Assembly: GCA_030062745.1 (NCBI GenBank)
Contig: CP099846.1
Location: 27,053,201-27,117,200, forward strand
Direction: 5' to 3'
Source of the DNA: Capitulum mitella
Taxonomy: Eukaryota > Arthropoda > Thecostraca > Pollicipedomorpha > Pollicipedidae
DNA length: 64,000 nt
Shown here: piece by piece, positions 1 through 11,613 of the stretch
Layout: every line of letters starts with the position of its first letter
How positions within the stretch are numbered: position 1 is the first letter of the stretch
The notes under the pieces: model-generated
Told to the model about the DNA's origin: nothing
Seen by the model: only the letters and a program-made list of their open reading frames with translations
Database searches by the model: none
Position numbers and translations under genes: made by a program

Positions 1-1088
1 CGCCTAGAAACACACATAGAAGAAACACACTCGTCGCCTGCCTCTGACCTGTCTGCAAGACGTACATGACATTCTGCGGTCTGGCGTTAGCACCCGGGTC
101 ATGCTGCTGGAGGTCAGCATAATGGTGAAAAACCTTCTGACGGCACCGGCAATCTCCTGCATTATGCGGAACGCAGTTTTTCGCTCCCGCACCGCATCAA
201 AACGTGGCCCCACATCACCATGAATCGGCAGCGGCTGAGCAGACCAGTGTGCCGGATATCCTGCGGAAGTTGCAGGCGTTAGACATGGCCACATTAGTGG
301 ACAGTTTTATCCGCCAGAATGTCGTGCGAAGCAAGCGCTTTGCGCTTTAGGTAGATCTGTGGCTTGCGCTCCTCCGCTGGCGGGAGTGGCAGGTCTTGTG
401 TGATTTAGTGCTGTGAAAGTCCTGGGCCCGTCTGCTTATAACAACTAACCCATCCCGAGCCCACGGTGGTGAAGGTGAAGAAAAGCAAGGATAGCTTGCA
501 TGATATTTGCCTGCTTCTCTTCATATTCCCATTGACGTGCAATGGAATAGTGGCCATGGATATGGGTGTTGCGCCATGAATCGGTTACCGGGTTTAACAT
601 TTTCCTGAGATTGGCACCACTTGTTCACAAGTGATGACAACCGCATGGGAATGGTACGGCCGGAACACTCAGCTGACGTTCCCAGTCTTGACTGAAATGT
701 CCGGCGTGTTCTGTAGGATCTGGGGACCTCAATTCTCTCCTGTATTCCGCTCAAACGTCTGAGGCCTACGGCTGTGAAGATGGATCTGTCGGTAAGAATA
801 CGCTGAGAATGTTCCGTTTCGTTTTTGTGTAAAAATTTGAAACCCTATGTCCGGAAGATAAACAAACCCTAAAGAGTTTGTGTTCGGAATAGGCGTCACG
901 ATTATTTGAGGAACCGGTCGATGTCCGGCAGAGGTTGGCTGGTCAATTTGTTACTAGGTGTTCACCGTATTAATCCTCATTTTACTTTCAGTGCAATAGG
1001 CGCTGTAATTGCGCTGAACTATGTTAGGTGCCATTTGGTCCCGTTGATGTTTGGATTGGTTTCTGATCACGGCGGTGCGCTGAAGTTT
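1..1088. other. Gene-free stretch, nothing recognised
   Basis: Open frames on the minus strand at 4-294 and 521-754 show no family motif, no signal peptide and no convincing splice sites. I see no repeat of this stretch elsewhere in the window. Confidence 0.4.
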
Positions 1089-1275
1089 GTTAACCCTCCC
1101 CGTACGGGGGTTGGAACACCCCGTCAGGTTTTTCCGCGTAGCGGAAAAGCGGAAAAACGCAAAGCCGCCAAATTTACAGTACATTTTCTTTCATTCATTG
1201 CACATATCTTTTCAAAGTCTTAGACCCAGATCGTGTCATGTCGCTGACCTTGGTCAGGTCAAAGGGCTTAACCTC
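1089..1275 (+). repeat. TTAA-type element end with hairpin
   Basis: The stretch starts TTAACCCTCCCC and runs at once into an imperfect GC-rich hairpin (GGGGGTTGG and CACCCC arms) followed by CAGGTTTTTCC. The same order, TTAACCC then hairpin then GGTTTT, occurs at 9121 and, less exactly, at 59951. A GGGCTTAA at 1268-1275 could be the other end, which would make a miniature element of about 185 bp. The right border is a guess. Confidence 0.35.
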
Positions 1276-1415
1276 CAAAAAATTATCCCCTTACAACTTT
1301 TCGGGGTTGGAACTGAGCTTGCTACAACTTCCATAGCTTGTTACAACTTCCATACTACGCTATAGCATATGGTAGAAGGTACGGTTTGTTTATTTCAGAT
1401 TTTTCGGAGGATTCA

Positions 1416-1428
1416 AGGTCAATGACCT
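1416..1428. promoter_or_regulatory. Perfect IR1 nuclear-receptor palindrome (ecdysone response element type)
   Basis: AGGTCA, one spacer base, then TGACCT: a perfect inverted repeat with 1-bp spacing. This matches the consensus bound by EcR/USP heterodimers. No gene can be placed beside it and other AGGTCA half-sites lie close by (about 1240-1262 and 1740), so it may be repeat-borne rather than a working enhancer. Confidence 0.4.
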
Positions 1429-3350
1429 GATGCAGTTCAATTTTAGCCCGTTTTTTGAGAATGCCCAAATTTGGGAGGATTTTCACGGGACTGCGATGCT
1501 CAGATATTATCAGCAGCAGGACCCCTCACGTGTGCACTGTCATCGTGTCACCAGCGCACCTGTGACATTGGCTCAGGTCATGACCCATCAATATGGGCGC
1601 ATGTTATAAACTCAAACGTTTTGTCCAAAACTAGTAATCTGCAACCCTAAAGTGCTAAAATAGACGCTGAATTCGAATTAAGGGCCCAAAATATTCGTAT
1701 TTCGCACTGTAGGGCAAAACGAGCTCACTAGAGGTCATCCAAGGTCAGTGGCTGTTTTTGACGAGAGCAATACACTAAAGAGTTTGTTGTGGCCTTGAAT
1801 AGGTCACTGCTCTTCAAGGCCATGATAATTTTCTTTGTATGTAGGCCGCAAGAATCTTCACACAGGTATTTTCTTTGATTTTCCTCCGATACGAGGTTCA
1901 CGAGTTAGAGGGGAGGGTGCTCAAACACCCCTGGTACGAGGAGGATGGATCTGACCACTGGTACGGGGGGGGGTCGAGAATGATGTCTCCACAGCTTACG
2001 TCTTCGCTCCCGTTAGCCGTCGTCGCGAAGAAGCGTGAAAATTCCCGGGTACATTTTGTTCATAATGGATGCCTCTGTGAACTGGCACACGCCACAAGAA
2101 GCGCACTGAGGGTCTTTTGAACTGAGATGCAGTCAGGTTTTTGGACCTTGGTTCGAAGTGTACGGTGGACGTGAAGTTTTTCTCCCGTCTAATAGTGCGG
2201 ATCATTAACGGTGTTTACTATGCGGCCGAAAGTTGTTTAAATGTTCTAGATCATCGCTTTAGGCCAAACTTGATGTAGTGAAAATGAGCGTATCTTCTCT
2301 GGACGGGTGTTTGTGTTTTGTTGATACCCACGGTCGAACAGGTAAGCATTATAATTAAATGTATACGCACGCATTGTTGGCGTGCGTAAAACATGCTTGC
2401 TTTGAGTACTCCTAGTCGCCAAAATGTAGTCTTCTATTCAGTTATGTCGGCAGATTCTTCTGAAGCGTATTACTTCTCGGCAATATGTGCAAATTTCCGG
2501 AATCATCAGATAATATATGCGAATGTGCATACAACTCGATTTTATTGGCTTCATGTAAATGGGAAATGGGCCCATTCTTTACATATTGCTTGCAAATGTA
2601 GAATATTAAACGCACGTCATGTCCTTGCCAGCCCAGTGAAATAATATTCGAAGTGGCATGAGGTATAATTATTTCTAAATCGTATGCTAATTCATGACGC
2701 CTTTGAAAATCTGTCTGTTTTTTTTTCATCCAGTGCGAAATAGCAAGTCACATGCATATTAGCCTCACCTTTGTGTACCGGTCCCACAAGGCGTTCTTTG
2801 CATCGGAAAGAAGGTTGCCGAAAATGTGGGTTTTTTTAATAATTGGCGTTAATAGGAGCGGTCCCCGCGCCGCCACGCAACGCAATAATTGCGCTGTGCA
2901 GGATGCGCGACTTGCACCTTTCAGCTCGCTGCATTCTTCATTGCAGGTTGACACAGTGCCGCGAAGCAAACCTGTAACTGGCGGAAAAACAAAAGATTTT
3001 TTCAAGTCATTTTCATCAGAATCGGAACAAAGTGGCCGAAATCCGGTGAGGACGTAATTGGGAGAGGTGAGACGAAAACAGAGCATGTGGAGGCAGACCG
3101 GGCGGACCTTTGCCACACCAAGTTTCAAAACAATTCTCCATCCATGCTATAGGATGCACAAACAGATCCAACGTCGGCAAAAAAAATAAACAAAAATAAA
3201 AATACGAATTGCTGGCTCAGGGTTACAAAACTCCATGCTAGAGGCAGCCGATGAGCAGGTAGTTTTGCGAGACGGCATGGGCTTGCTACAGTTCATCAGA
3301 TAGCAACGCTGAACGTGGATGAGACCGTGTTTACAGATCATGCAGTGATG
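1429..3350. other. Gene-free stretch
   Basis: AT-rich noncoding DNA. A small hairpin-like run with GAGGGTGC and CACCCC lies near 1913-1932. Short open frames on both strands have no recognisable content. Confidence 0.35.
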
Positions 3351-3461
3351 TTTGGATAATGGTGACATTGCGTTGCCCTCGCGACAACTAGCGTAAGACT
3401 AGCAATTAGCAGTCGACAGCATCCACAAATAGCCCGATAACTGACGTCACCGCTGCTTACA
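3351..3461 (+). repeat. Direct repeat copy A (SINE-tail-like)
   Basis: About 111 bp that recur in the same orientation at 5952-6062 with roughly two mismatches. Such identity across 2.6 kb of unrelated sequence points to two recent insertions of one short interspersed element, or a recent duplication. Confidence 0.6.
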
Positions 3462-5200
3462 TGCAGTGATGAGCAAACGAGATGTCCTATGTCGCATCAA
3501 TTTCGTGATCCATTTAGAGTCCAAACGCCATACAAATCAAAAACAAGCCTTGTTACAAAGCACACAGGACGGTCGAGGGGAGGGTTAAGCGATGGCAGCA
3601 TTGAACGTCCACGTTAGCGATGTCTTCCGTCCACAGACACTCCCATTTCGCAGCTGACGTCCTTTGCCTGAGCCTGGTGTGACCGCATAGAGCGTTCTCA
3701 CGGTGGAAAGGCAGATTATTGCGGGATGGCCAAGGCTGATCGCAAGCTGAGTCCAGACCGACCAGGTCAGGAAATATGCTGCCATTCCGCAAACCGATTA
3801 CCGAACAAAGGGGGCATCTGTCGGTGAGGAGAAACGTCAAAGATTTGGGTTCGGTATGAATTTAAGTTTTTTTTTTAAAAAAAAGAAAAACTGCTTTCTC
3901 GTAGATCGGTGTCACAACTCGGAAGTTGTGGCATTTACTGCGCGTTCACCGCGCAGACAAGCGAATGCTGGCAGTGATGAATTTTCAGCTCGTTCGTTTA
4001 ACGGCAAATGGTATATTATCTGCCCCGCTGTGAAAATGAGCAAACCTGCAGAGCCCGTGGCATAGTCTGCAGAAGCGTTTTATTATGGCATATGATGATG
4101 TGGTTTTTTTGGTTCCCATTTTTTTGCGATGTTGCAGCGTTCTAAAAAATATCTGGCATATGTGGGAGGTGCTGGCAGCGGTGAAAAAGGAAAGATCCAT
4201 GGCAGCATCTGTTAGGTATGCACTAGCATGTTCCTGCAAATGTGGAGTTTATAATCCTTTACGCCATGATTTCTCTGTACAAGTTTCAAAAATGGTCGTC
4301 ATTGACAACATTTCTCCATACGGAGGGATGTAGAATGCCAGGCGATAAGGATTCAGTTGGTATTCGAGGATCAATCATTCCTTTTCACTGTGCGGCACCA
4401 GTCTGCAGGCACCTGGCTCCTCAAACCTGGCGAATTTCTCGCGAAGTGTACAACAGGCCGGCAGTGAAAGCAGCAATGTGGCAAAACTTTTGGCATGGTC
4501 GTCCGAGCTTTTTAGAATTTTGGCCAACCCATTCATTGATATGATTTGCCGTATACATGCCTGACGCAGCTTATACGATACGTATAAGCTCCAGCTTGCT
4601 TGCAAGCATACTTGCTGTTTATACGATACGTAATGTTTTGAGAATGTAGCTGAAGAACACCATGTGCTTGCACTGGCGACTTAACCGTTCTGTTTTTCCA
4701 AAGTTGGCAAGCGAATGATAAAATGCTTCCGAATTTACAAGCAGAAAATACCAGCACGGGAATGTTCGTGCATACAAAAATGATATTTCACTCGTGTTTG
4801 GGAATTAAGTGGAGATAAATTGGTTAAAATCACTAAAATTAATAAAATGATTATGGAATTCCGAAACGGTATTTGCGTAGCCGACAATGGTGATGACGGA
4901 TTAATTTCTGAATGGGGCAACCTGAAAAAAACGAATTTACAACATTTTATAGATTCGGCAATATATTTCGGTAGCATTTTAAAACCACCAAACCTGGCGA
5001 ATCATCTTAGGTGTTCACAGCTATGAATACTAATTTTGGTATTCATTCAGCCAAAATCAATTAACGCGTTCACCACAGCCCTCGTAAATTTCCGGATAAT
5101 CAGGAGCAACATTACAACTCACCATTTCCGCAATTAACAGCCGTCTCACTGAGCAGCCGGCAGTGATTTACGGGTGCTGCTGTTGCAACCGTCGGGACGC
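3462..5200. other. Gene-free stretch
   Basis: Only short open frames without family motifs. TACGATACGTATAAGC and a related ATACGATACGTAA motif near 4575-4632 form short palindromes. Nothing else stands out. Confidence 0.3.
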
Positions 5201-5204
5201 AGCC

Positions 5205-5470
5205 ATTTCCGGCATTTCTCGCGCCGGTTGCGCCAGCGGCCGACGGACCGGGTGACCGGAGTCGGACGGCATTCTGGACGCGTGGCCGGCCGCACTTCGC
5301 GCCGACCGACGGCCGGTTGCGCATCACCGACGGTGGGCAACCGGTCCGGCCCGGCTGAGCGGGCGGCTCGGCGGCCGGCGGCCGGCGGACGCGGGTGGCC
5401 GGTCTGCGACAACGGGGCAGCGCTGTCCGAAGGCTGCGCGCCGCTGTGGAAGCCGGTTGTCGTACGAATT
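5205..5470. other. CpG-rich island, no supported gene
   Basis: A GC-rich, CpG-dense block in AT-rich surroundings. Long open frames on both strands are what GC-rich DNA gives by chance. I find no signal peptide or splice-bounded exon. It could be the promoter of a gene whose exons I did not recognise. Confidence 0.3.
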
Positions 5471-5919
5471 ACTCGCTTCCTCCGGATGCTGATGTACGAT
5501 AATGTCTCGGCGTTTAAGGTTGACGGCATTAAAAAAAAGAAAAAAACGCGTTGAAAAAAACGCAATAAGAGATGTATGAGCGTTTGGAGTCTGATTTATC
5601 GTAAACAAAAAGTTCATACATAAATAAAAATACGAAGAAAACGGAAGACAAAAATGAATACAATGAACAGGAATATTACACAGAACTAGGAATATTATGA
5701 TTATGAATTTCATAAATACATCACACAAAACGATGGCCTTAAGTCAACAAGCCTTTCGATTATCCTCAAACACATTTCAACCCCACAAACCAACCGAAAG
5801 ATTTATGTGACGTGTAGTATACCATCGCTGCTTCTGTGACCCGTTTCCCGCATTTGGTTTACTTTCAGTTCCAGGATCAACTTTATCCGTCACATCTTCT
5901 ACGGCCGCTTATGGGATGG

Positions 5920-6062
5920 CGTAGTGTAATGGGCACCACGCTTGCCTCGAGTTTGGGTAATGGTGACATTGCGTTGCCCTCGCGACAACTAGCGTAAGAC
6001 TAGCAACTAGCAGTCGACAGCATCCACAAATAGCCCGATAACTGACGTCACCGCTGCTTACA
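5920..6062 (+). repeat. SINE-like element, direct repeat copy B
   Basis: Positions 5920-5957 look like the 5' half of a tRNA (GGCGTAGTGTAATGGGCACC resembles an A box), and 5952-6062 is the 111-bp block shared with 3351-3461. A tRNA-like head joined to a conserved tail is SINE architecture. The head is degenerate and no clear B box is present. Confidence 0.4.
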
Positions 6063-6689
6063 AAGGGAAAGGAATGCTTTGATTCGGACGTTGCTATCCT
6101 CAAAGAGAACCCAGAGACACCACTGAAAAGGAAGTTTGCGCGTCAGACGGAGTTTATCAATTACCAGTTAGTTCACGGAAGCGTCGTTTTTGCAGTGTGA
6201 AATACCCTATCATATTTTATTATAGAATCTTAGTCTCTCACCATGGTTAACGAGGGCTACTTCACGCTTGTTTCGTACGGCCTAGGACTGATCATAAGAG
6301 TAAGACATTGTGCATACAATTATTTTCCCGTGCTGAAAGTGGATTTTTGTTCCAACCGGTTGCAACTGAGATTGAATCTCACGATCTCAAAGCCTTGCGT
6401 GTCATTGATCACTGTTCAAAGCCCATAGACGAACGGCCGTAAAATAGCCTCAGAAGAACGCACCTTATGTTGAAATATCAGCATGTCAGTGTATTTACGA
6501 ATCATACCAGAGAATGGAACTATATATGATTCGAGTCAGATTCATGGCTAAAACGAACACACGAAAACACCGAGTCCGGCAAAAGAAGGGTCGAGCATGT
6601 AAACAAAAACAAGAAGAATCGAGCTTAAAGCAAACCACAAGCGAGACGTGAAATGCAGTCACGTCTGGAGGAAGCCGCGACTGTGGCCG

Positions 6690-7780
6690 GCGGCAGGCGG
6701 TTTCAGGACGAGGCTGCTCTGTAGAATACCCTATAAGAGGAAGAGGGACGAAGTGACGGTGGATCTATATCGCGCCCGCGACCGAAGAGCGGGTGGGACA
6801 CTCCGAAACATTAACATGCCGAGTATACGGCTTGCTCATGATTCGGACCACCACCGTAACCCGTGGCTCAATAATGGCTCTGAAGACAGCCAGGCTGTCG
6901 CGGTGGGTGAGAAGGTCACGCAAAATATTCCAGCCAAGAGCTCCCGCAGTCTGAGATGTGTGGTGACGGCCCCGAGAGCCAGAGACGATCCTGGTCCCGA
7001 AGATTCTGCGTTCTGCGCCCTGTCCATACGACACATCGCAGTCCCGACCCAAACGGTGATATAGCCAAAGATATGTGGGAGAAGATGACTCTGGATCAGG
7101 AGTCTACCGGCTTCTGGGACTTGAGGTGTCGGATGTTGCGTGAGCAAAAGGGGATGGAGTTGCACTTTTTGGTTGCAGTAGCAATTCAGATGTGTGCAAA
7201 AAAGATCAATATGCTTTTCCCAGGGAAGGGTGCTGTAGATGGACAGACCCAACATCTTCAGGAGCGACGAGGGGTTGGGTGTGTGATTGCCAGTATTAAG
7301 TTGAGACAAAGAGGCATTCCTCAGGGACTAATGAATTCCGGAAAGGAGAGGAGTATTTCGTCCCGGATTCATCAGCAGGGAATCGGATGAAAAAAATATG
7401 ATTGGAGAGAAAGGATGGTCTCTTTCTGCCGAGATTTGGGGACAGAACGGTGGTCAGGAAACGCGGAGTCCAGCATCTGGGTGTCATTGTCATAGAACAC
7501 TAGATACCCGAACGAAAAATAAAAAGGGAGGTTGTTGGTAAGGACGCTGAACAGTGGGGGACGAACAAGGGATCTTGAAGTACACCATGGGATAAAGGAA
7601 GGGAAAGGGAGCCTCCCCTCACTACATGCCGCCTGTCACTGAGGTAGCTTTCAAACCACCTAGGGTCGATGCCGTGCCATTGCAGCTTTGCCATGAGGAC
7701 ACCGTGATCAACATTATCAAATACCTTGCCGAGGTGGATGGAAATGACGACAGCTATGTGTCTTCCGTTCTGTCCTGCTT
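6690..7780 (-). pseudogene. Non-LTR retrotransposon reverse transcriptase relic
   Basis: Read on the minus strand, pieces in changing frames carry reverse transcriptase motifs in the correct order. Near 7740-7700 there is KVFDNVDHGVLMAKL (palm motif A type). At 7694-7560 come WFESYLSDRRHVV and then SHGVLQD, where GVPQG is usual. Near 7250 is LGLSIYSTLPWEKHI, and near 7060 YGITVWG in another frame. Frameshifts and stops separate these blocks, and the YADD box is not recognisable. The style fits a CR1/jockey-like LINE. It is a dead relic lying just upstream of the promoter of the 8269 gene. Confidence 0.6.
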
Positions 7781-8181
7781 GACCAACTCGACAGAACTTT
7801 ACGACGAAAGGCCGTAACGAGATCCGTATGATAATTTACCGACAAACAGCGGGACAAGGAATCCCAACAACTCTGCCGTGTTCCTGCAATCACTTCCCCG
7901 TGCGCTACGACATGAAAGAGCATGTTCCCATGCATAAAAGTGCGGCAAATCCCTCGAACCGGTCGCGGACCAGGCGCTTTCGCAAGCCGCCACCACCACC
8001 GGTATTCGACCCTGCCGTTCTTTCGTGGACGGAGCGCGGCTCAGCGGCTGACTGCCGTTTCCGCGCCGACTAATTCCTGCGCCGCGGGGACTAACTTTCG
8101 CGCTCGATGAGCTCTCGTCTGACGGGGACCCAGCTGTGACCACGTGACCCGAGAGGGAGGGGTGTCGTGCAGACCGGCGCG

Positions 8182-8214
8182 TATAAGGGAGGTCGCCGCC
8201 GGGCGGATGTCATT
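8182..8214 (+). promoter_or_regulatory. TATA box and initiator of the 8269 gene
   Basis: TATAAG at 8182-8187 is followed by TCATT at 8210-8214. The A at 8212 lies 30 bases from the first T of the TATA box, the usual arthropod spacing for TATA plus Inr (TCAKTY). Between start site and ATG there is a duplicated GAACAGTGACCGCC near 8229-8256. The GC-rich leader would be about 57 nt. Confidence 0.65.
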
Positions 8215-8268
8215 GCCATAGCGACCGCCGAACAGTGACCGCCGAACAGTGACCGCCGCGACCGTAGG

Positions 8269-8277
8269 ATGAAGCTG
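8269..8277 (+). CDS. Exon 1 of His/Gly-rich secreted protein (M-K-L)
   Basis: ATGAAGCTG directly followed by GTGAGTG, a strong donor. Arthropod cuticular protein genes very often have a first coding exon of only a few codons encoding the start of the signal peptide. The same ATGAAGCTG plus GTGAG junction occurs in the related gene at 20082-20090. Phase 0. The intron runs to 10787 and holds an AT microsatellite and a complete TTAA-type element. Confidence 0.7.
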
Positions 8278-8423
8278 GTGAGTGAAACGTCTGCGCAGTG
8301 GGCCGCTGTGTGATCGGTGTCAAGTGATGACAGGGTGGTGTGTTAGGTGTGGCTTCGTTACAAATTCGTGAAAACTGGGGTTCGGCTGACTTGGAAACTG
8401 CTGACAGCTAAATATGAGAATTC

Positions 8424-8424
<1 letters not shown>

Positions 8425-8464
<40 letters not shown>
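8425..8464. repeat. (AT)n microsatellite
   Basis: About 20 AT dinucleotides in intron 1 of the 8269 gene. Confidence 0.9.
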
Positions 8465-8468
<4 letters not shown>

Positions 8469-9120
8469 AATTAATCAAATCAAATTAATATTTGCAATAT
8501 GCATATCGATTGGGTAAACGCCAGACCGCTTTGTTTTTTACGGTCGGCTTCATTCATCTATCCAACTTGTCATTTTTCTCCAGATGCTACTGTAATTCCG
8601 GCCTCTTATGTAACTGCTAAGATCCAGACGTGCATTTGTTTATGGGGCACTCATGGACATTACTGCTGTGAAAGGGTTTCTGCAAGAGTAAATCAACCAG
8701 CTCGTCAGCCAACAGGAACATTTGCAGACAGATTGGATCAAGATTCTCTCGGCCACGAAGTTCACGACTCTTTGCCGCATTTTGCTGGGTGATGCAAACC
8801 TGGATGGAAGGGGCAATTTCGGGTTTGTCTATTAATTTTCCGCGATACAACTCCAAAAACATCAGGATCATTTTTTGGAAAGGCACAGGTCTGTTTTTTA
8901 ACGTATTCGCGCTCTCCATTAGGTTTGCTTAAATTGCTGTCTGAACTCGAACTCATAAACATGAAGTGGCATCTGTTTCAATCGTTGGGGTATTACGCAG
9001 ACATGGATGAATATTTAAGTTAGCGGCTGGCTCTGATCCAAGAAATGTTTATTGAAAACGTGCTCTACATGGGAATCTACACGTGAATTAGCTGATGTGG
9101 TTTTTTATTGCTATTTTAGT

Positions 9121-10336
9121 TTAACCCTATTCCCGGCAGGGGGGGCGGAATCCGCCCCCCCTCGGGTTTTTTGCTTGCCAATTCCAGGCTTTTTAACGCA
9201 GCTTCACGAAACTTGGTCACTTTTCCTAGCTATTCCTTCTACGCGCCGTGACGAAATTTCGAAATTCTATTTTGCTCAGGAGCGGAGCTAGGCAACGTTT
9301 TTGGGAGGCACCTCAGGTCATTTTTGGCCATGTTGAGGGTAAAAGGAAAATGTCTGCCAAAAACAGAGTTTTTAAGATAGAACTTAAAACTTTATATGGA
9401 TGTATAGCTAAATAGTTGGGCAATGTGGATATGTAATTTTGTTTATCTGAGGTCACTTTACAAGGTCAAGTCAAGGTCAAAAGTCAAAATTTGTTTTTTC
9501 GCAATAATTTCGGCGCCGTTTTTCCAAATCCCAAACCCGGAATACATATGACGTAGAAAGGTGCCCTCTACTTGTGTACCAAGTTTCAGCTTGATATCAG
9601 GTCGGGTCACGGAGCTATGACCTAAAATGTCAGTGCGCGTACCCTATATCGCAAAAGCCAAAAAATGAATTTTTTGGAATAGAGTGAATTCAATCGATTA
9701 AAAACGTTTACAGATAATACTGAATGCACACGACATCATTCCAGGTAACCCCAAGGTCACTCAAGGTCATTTAAGGTCCAAGGTCACAAGTTGATCTGAA
9801 GAACGTGTGACCATGACAGTTCCCCTTTTTTATGTCCCTGGCACCGCCTATGCTAACATTATACAAACATTGTAATGCGATTTGTACTTCTTTAGCATAA
9901 CATGACTAGCAGAAGCTAAAAAAGTGTTTTGGCCTCTTTTGTTCATTCCGTTATTAGAAAACTAATCCCCCTATTTTTGAAACCCTGTGAACGCCCATGA
10001 ATTTTCTCAAAATTTCAACTTTGCATACCCATGGTAAAAGCCCTATCCATAATCTCTCGATTCATGCCAGTTTCATCGAAATCGGCCCATAAACAACGGA
10101 GTTATAAGAAGTCAAAAAGTACCCCCCATTTTGACATTTTTGCCCCCCTGTATCCACAAATTTCAAAATTTTGAAAATTTCTTTTTATAAAAATGTAGTT
10201 CACGTCACGGCAAATCGACCGCCGTTTGTTGCGATGAAATCGGATAAGTAGTTCTCGAGATCTCAGGGGGGGGCCGAATCCGCCCCCCCCTGCCGGGAAT
10301 CGGCCATATCGTCTAGCCCTCCGGGAATAGGGTTAA
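9121..10336 (+). mobile_element. Non-autonomous TTAA-bounded element (piggyBac/Kolobok-like), 1.2 kb
   Basis: The left border is TTAACCCTATTCCCGG (9121) and the right border is CCGGGAATAGGGTTAA (ending 10336), a 16-bp terminal inverted repeat that includes the TTAA target duplication. Just inside each end lies a G/C hairpin: 9139-9161 (GGGGGGGCGGA then TCCGCCCCCCC) and 10265-10292. The interior has no open frame longer than about 80 codons and contains several AGGTCA half-sites (9446-9483, 9741-9793). TTAA target choice and CCCT ends are piggyBac-like, but Kolobok elements also use TTAA. It sits in intron 1 of the 8269 gene. A diverged copy of its right half lies inverted at 63190-63480. Confidence 0.75.
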
Positions 10337-10787
10337 GTTAACTGGTATATGCGAAACCAGGAAACTCATTCCTTCAATAGTCCTCAGTCCTCCCAATACA
10401 ACACCTTCCCTCCTAAAGACAATAGGCTACAAAGCCACCAGAAATTGGTGCATCTGAAGCAAAAGGTGAAATCGACGAAGCAACAAGTTTTATCAGGATT
10501 ACCCCCCTCATCGCCCCCTAGACGTAATACCACGTCTCCTGCAGGCAAAGGAAGACAATTGACAAGTCAGTCACGTTGTTAGGCCGGCGACTCAACACAG
10601 GCCATCGTCTGTCAGTCTCGGCACCCGTCGAATCCGCCACGCCACCGCATCCGCGAGCTGATCGGGCTGACGCAGCCTCTCTCTCCGCTGACTGAGCGCG
10701 CTGCCCGGCCCCATTGTCCTGCGCCGCACCGGCTGTCAGGGCTGACGACTGTCGTATCCGCGAGTCAGCGACGATCCTCTGTTCCAG

Positions 10788-10891
10788 GTAACCCTAGCCG
10801 TGCTGGCCTCCCTGGCGGTGGCTGCTCACGCCACGTTCGGCAAAGGGAGACGACGATTCGTGAGTTACGCGCGGCGCTTTGCCGAGCGTTG
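10788..10891 (+). CDS. Exon 2 of His/Gly-rich secreted protein (signal peptide)
   Basis: The exon follows CTCTGTTCCAG and continues the MKL frame with VTLAVLASLAVAAHA, a clear hydrophobic signal peptide core ending in an A-x-A cleavage site (AHA then TFGK). Two donors are possible. GTGAGT at 10860 is the stronger but ends in phase 0, which exon 3 cannot accept. GTGACG at 10892 ends in phase 2, which fits exon 3 and matches the phase-2 junction of the paralogue. I chose 10891. This adds a basic stretch FVSYARRFAER after the signal peptide. A small unseen exon after 10859 is the alternative. Confidence 0.6.
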
Positions 10892-11613
10892 GTGACGTCG
10901 TTGTCACGATCATAGACGGAGCGAAAGTCTTTTGGATTCTGTGGTGTTGTACCAGTAATTCGTGCGATAATGATGCCCTGGCTAGAAGAATAACATTATT
11001 TTTGTTTGCGTGTAGTGAGCCAGTGGCCTGTGGCAAAATATGGCGTTGTAAAAATGAATGAATGAAAAAACTAGACTTGTGAGGCAAACATGTTCAAAAC
11101 GATTATATGTCAATTATCATAAATGGTTTCCGTAATCTGCGAATCTAGCCAAGTGGTAATCCGAGTAGGCCCGGAGGCTTCGATAATACTGAAAATATAA
11201 AATGAGATTTAATTCTTCTCTCGGTGCAGTGGTTAAAAATAAGGGTGACAAAGTTATAGATAATGCATCTGGTCATGGGCCAGCAAACGGCATGTGGTTG
11301 TAACTGCCAGTATTTTTCGGATCGCCCTTGCTACTGCTGACTACATTCAGAATGTCACCTGTTGCAGAGATTAGCTGCACATAACTTCTTTATTTATGAC
11401 ATCTGCTGCAGCTGCATCATTCCATGGAACGGACAGTGGCTGCCCTTCTTTGGATCCTTCATGACCGGGCGAAGAAAATTTCACTTTTCTTACACATGAG
11501 TTGTTACCCTCTTTACATTACGTATCCGTCTTCATCCGTAATTAAATGCATATAGACATAATTATGCGTCCGTTAGTCACTCTCGTGTATTCAGACGATG
11601 CTCCATCCTTCAG

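Noticed and set aside
6648-7390. Plus-strand frames of 138 and 144 codons
   Set aside because: Antisense to the LINE relic, whose motifs lie on the minus strand.
11546-11613. In-frame ATG at 11546 as start of the His/Gly-rich protein
   Set aside because: No signal peptide follows, it lies in AT-rich intron, and a good acceptor at 11613 joins the exon to the signal-peptide exon.
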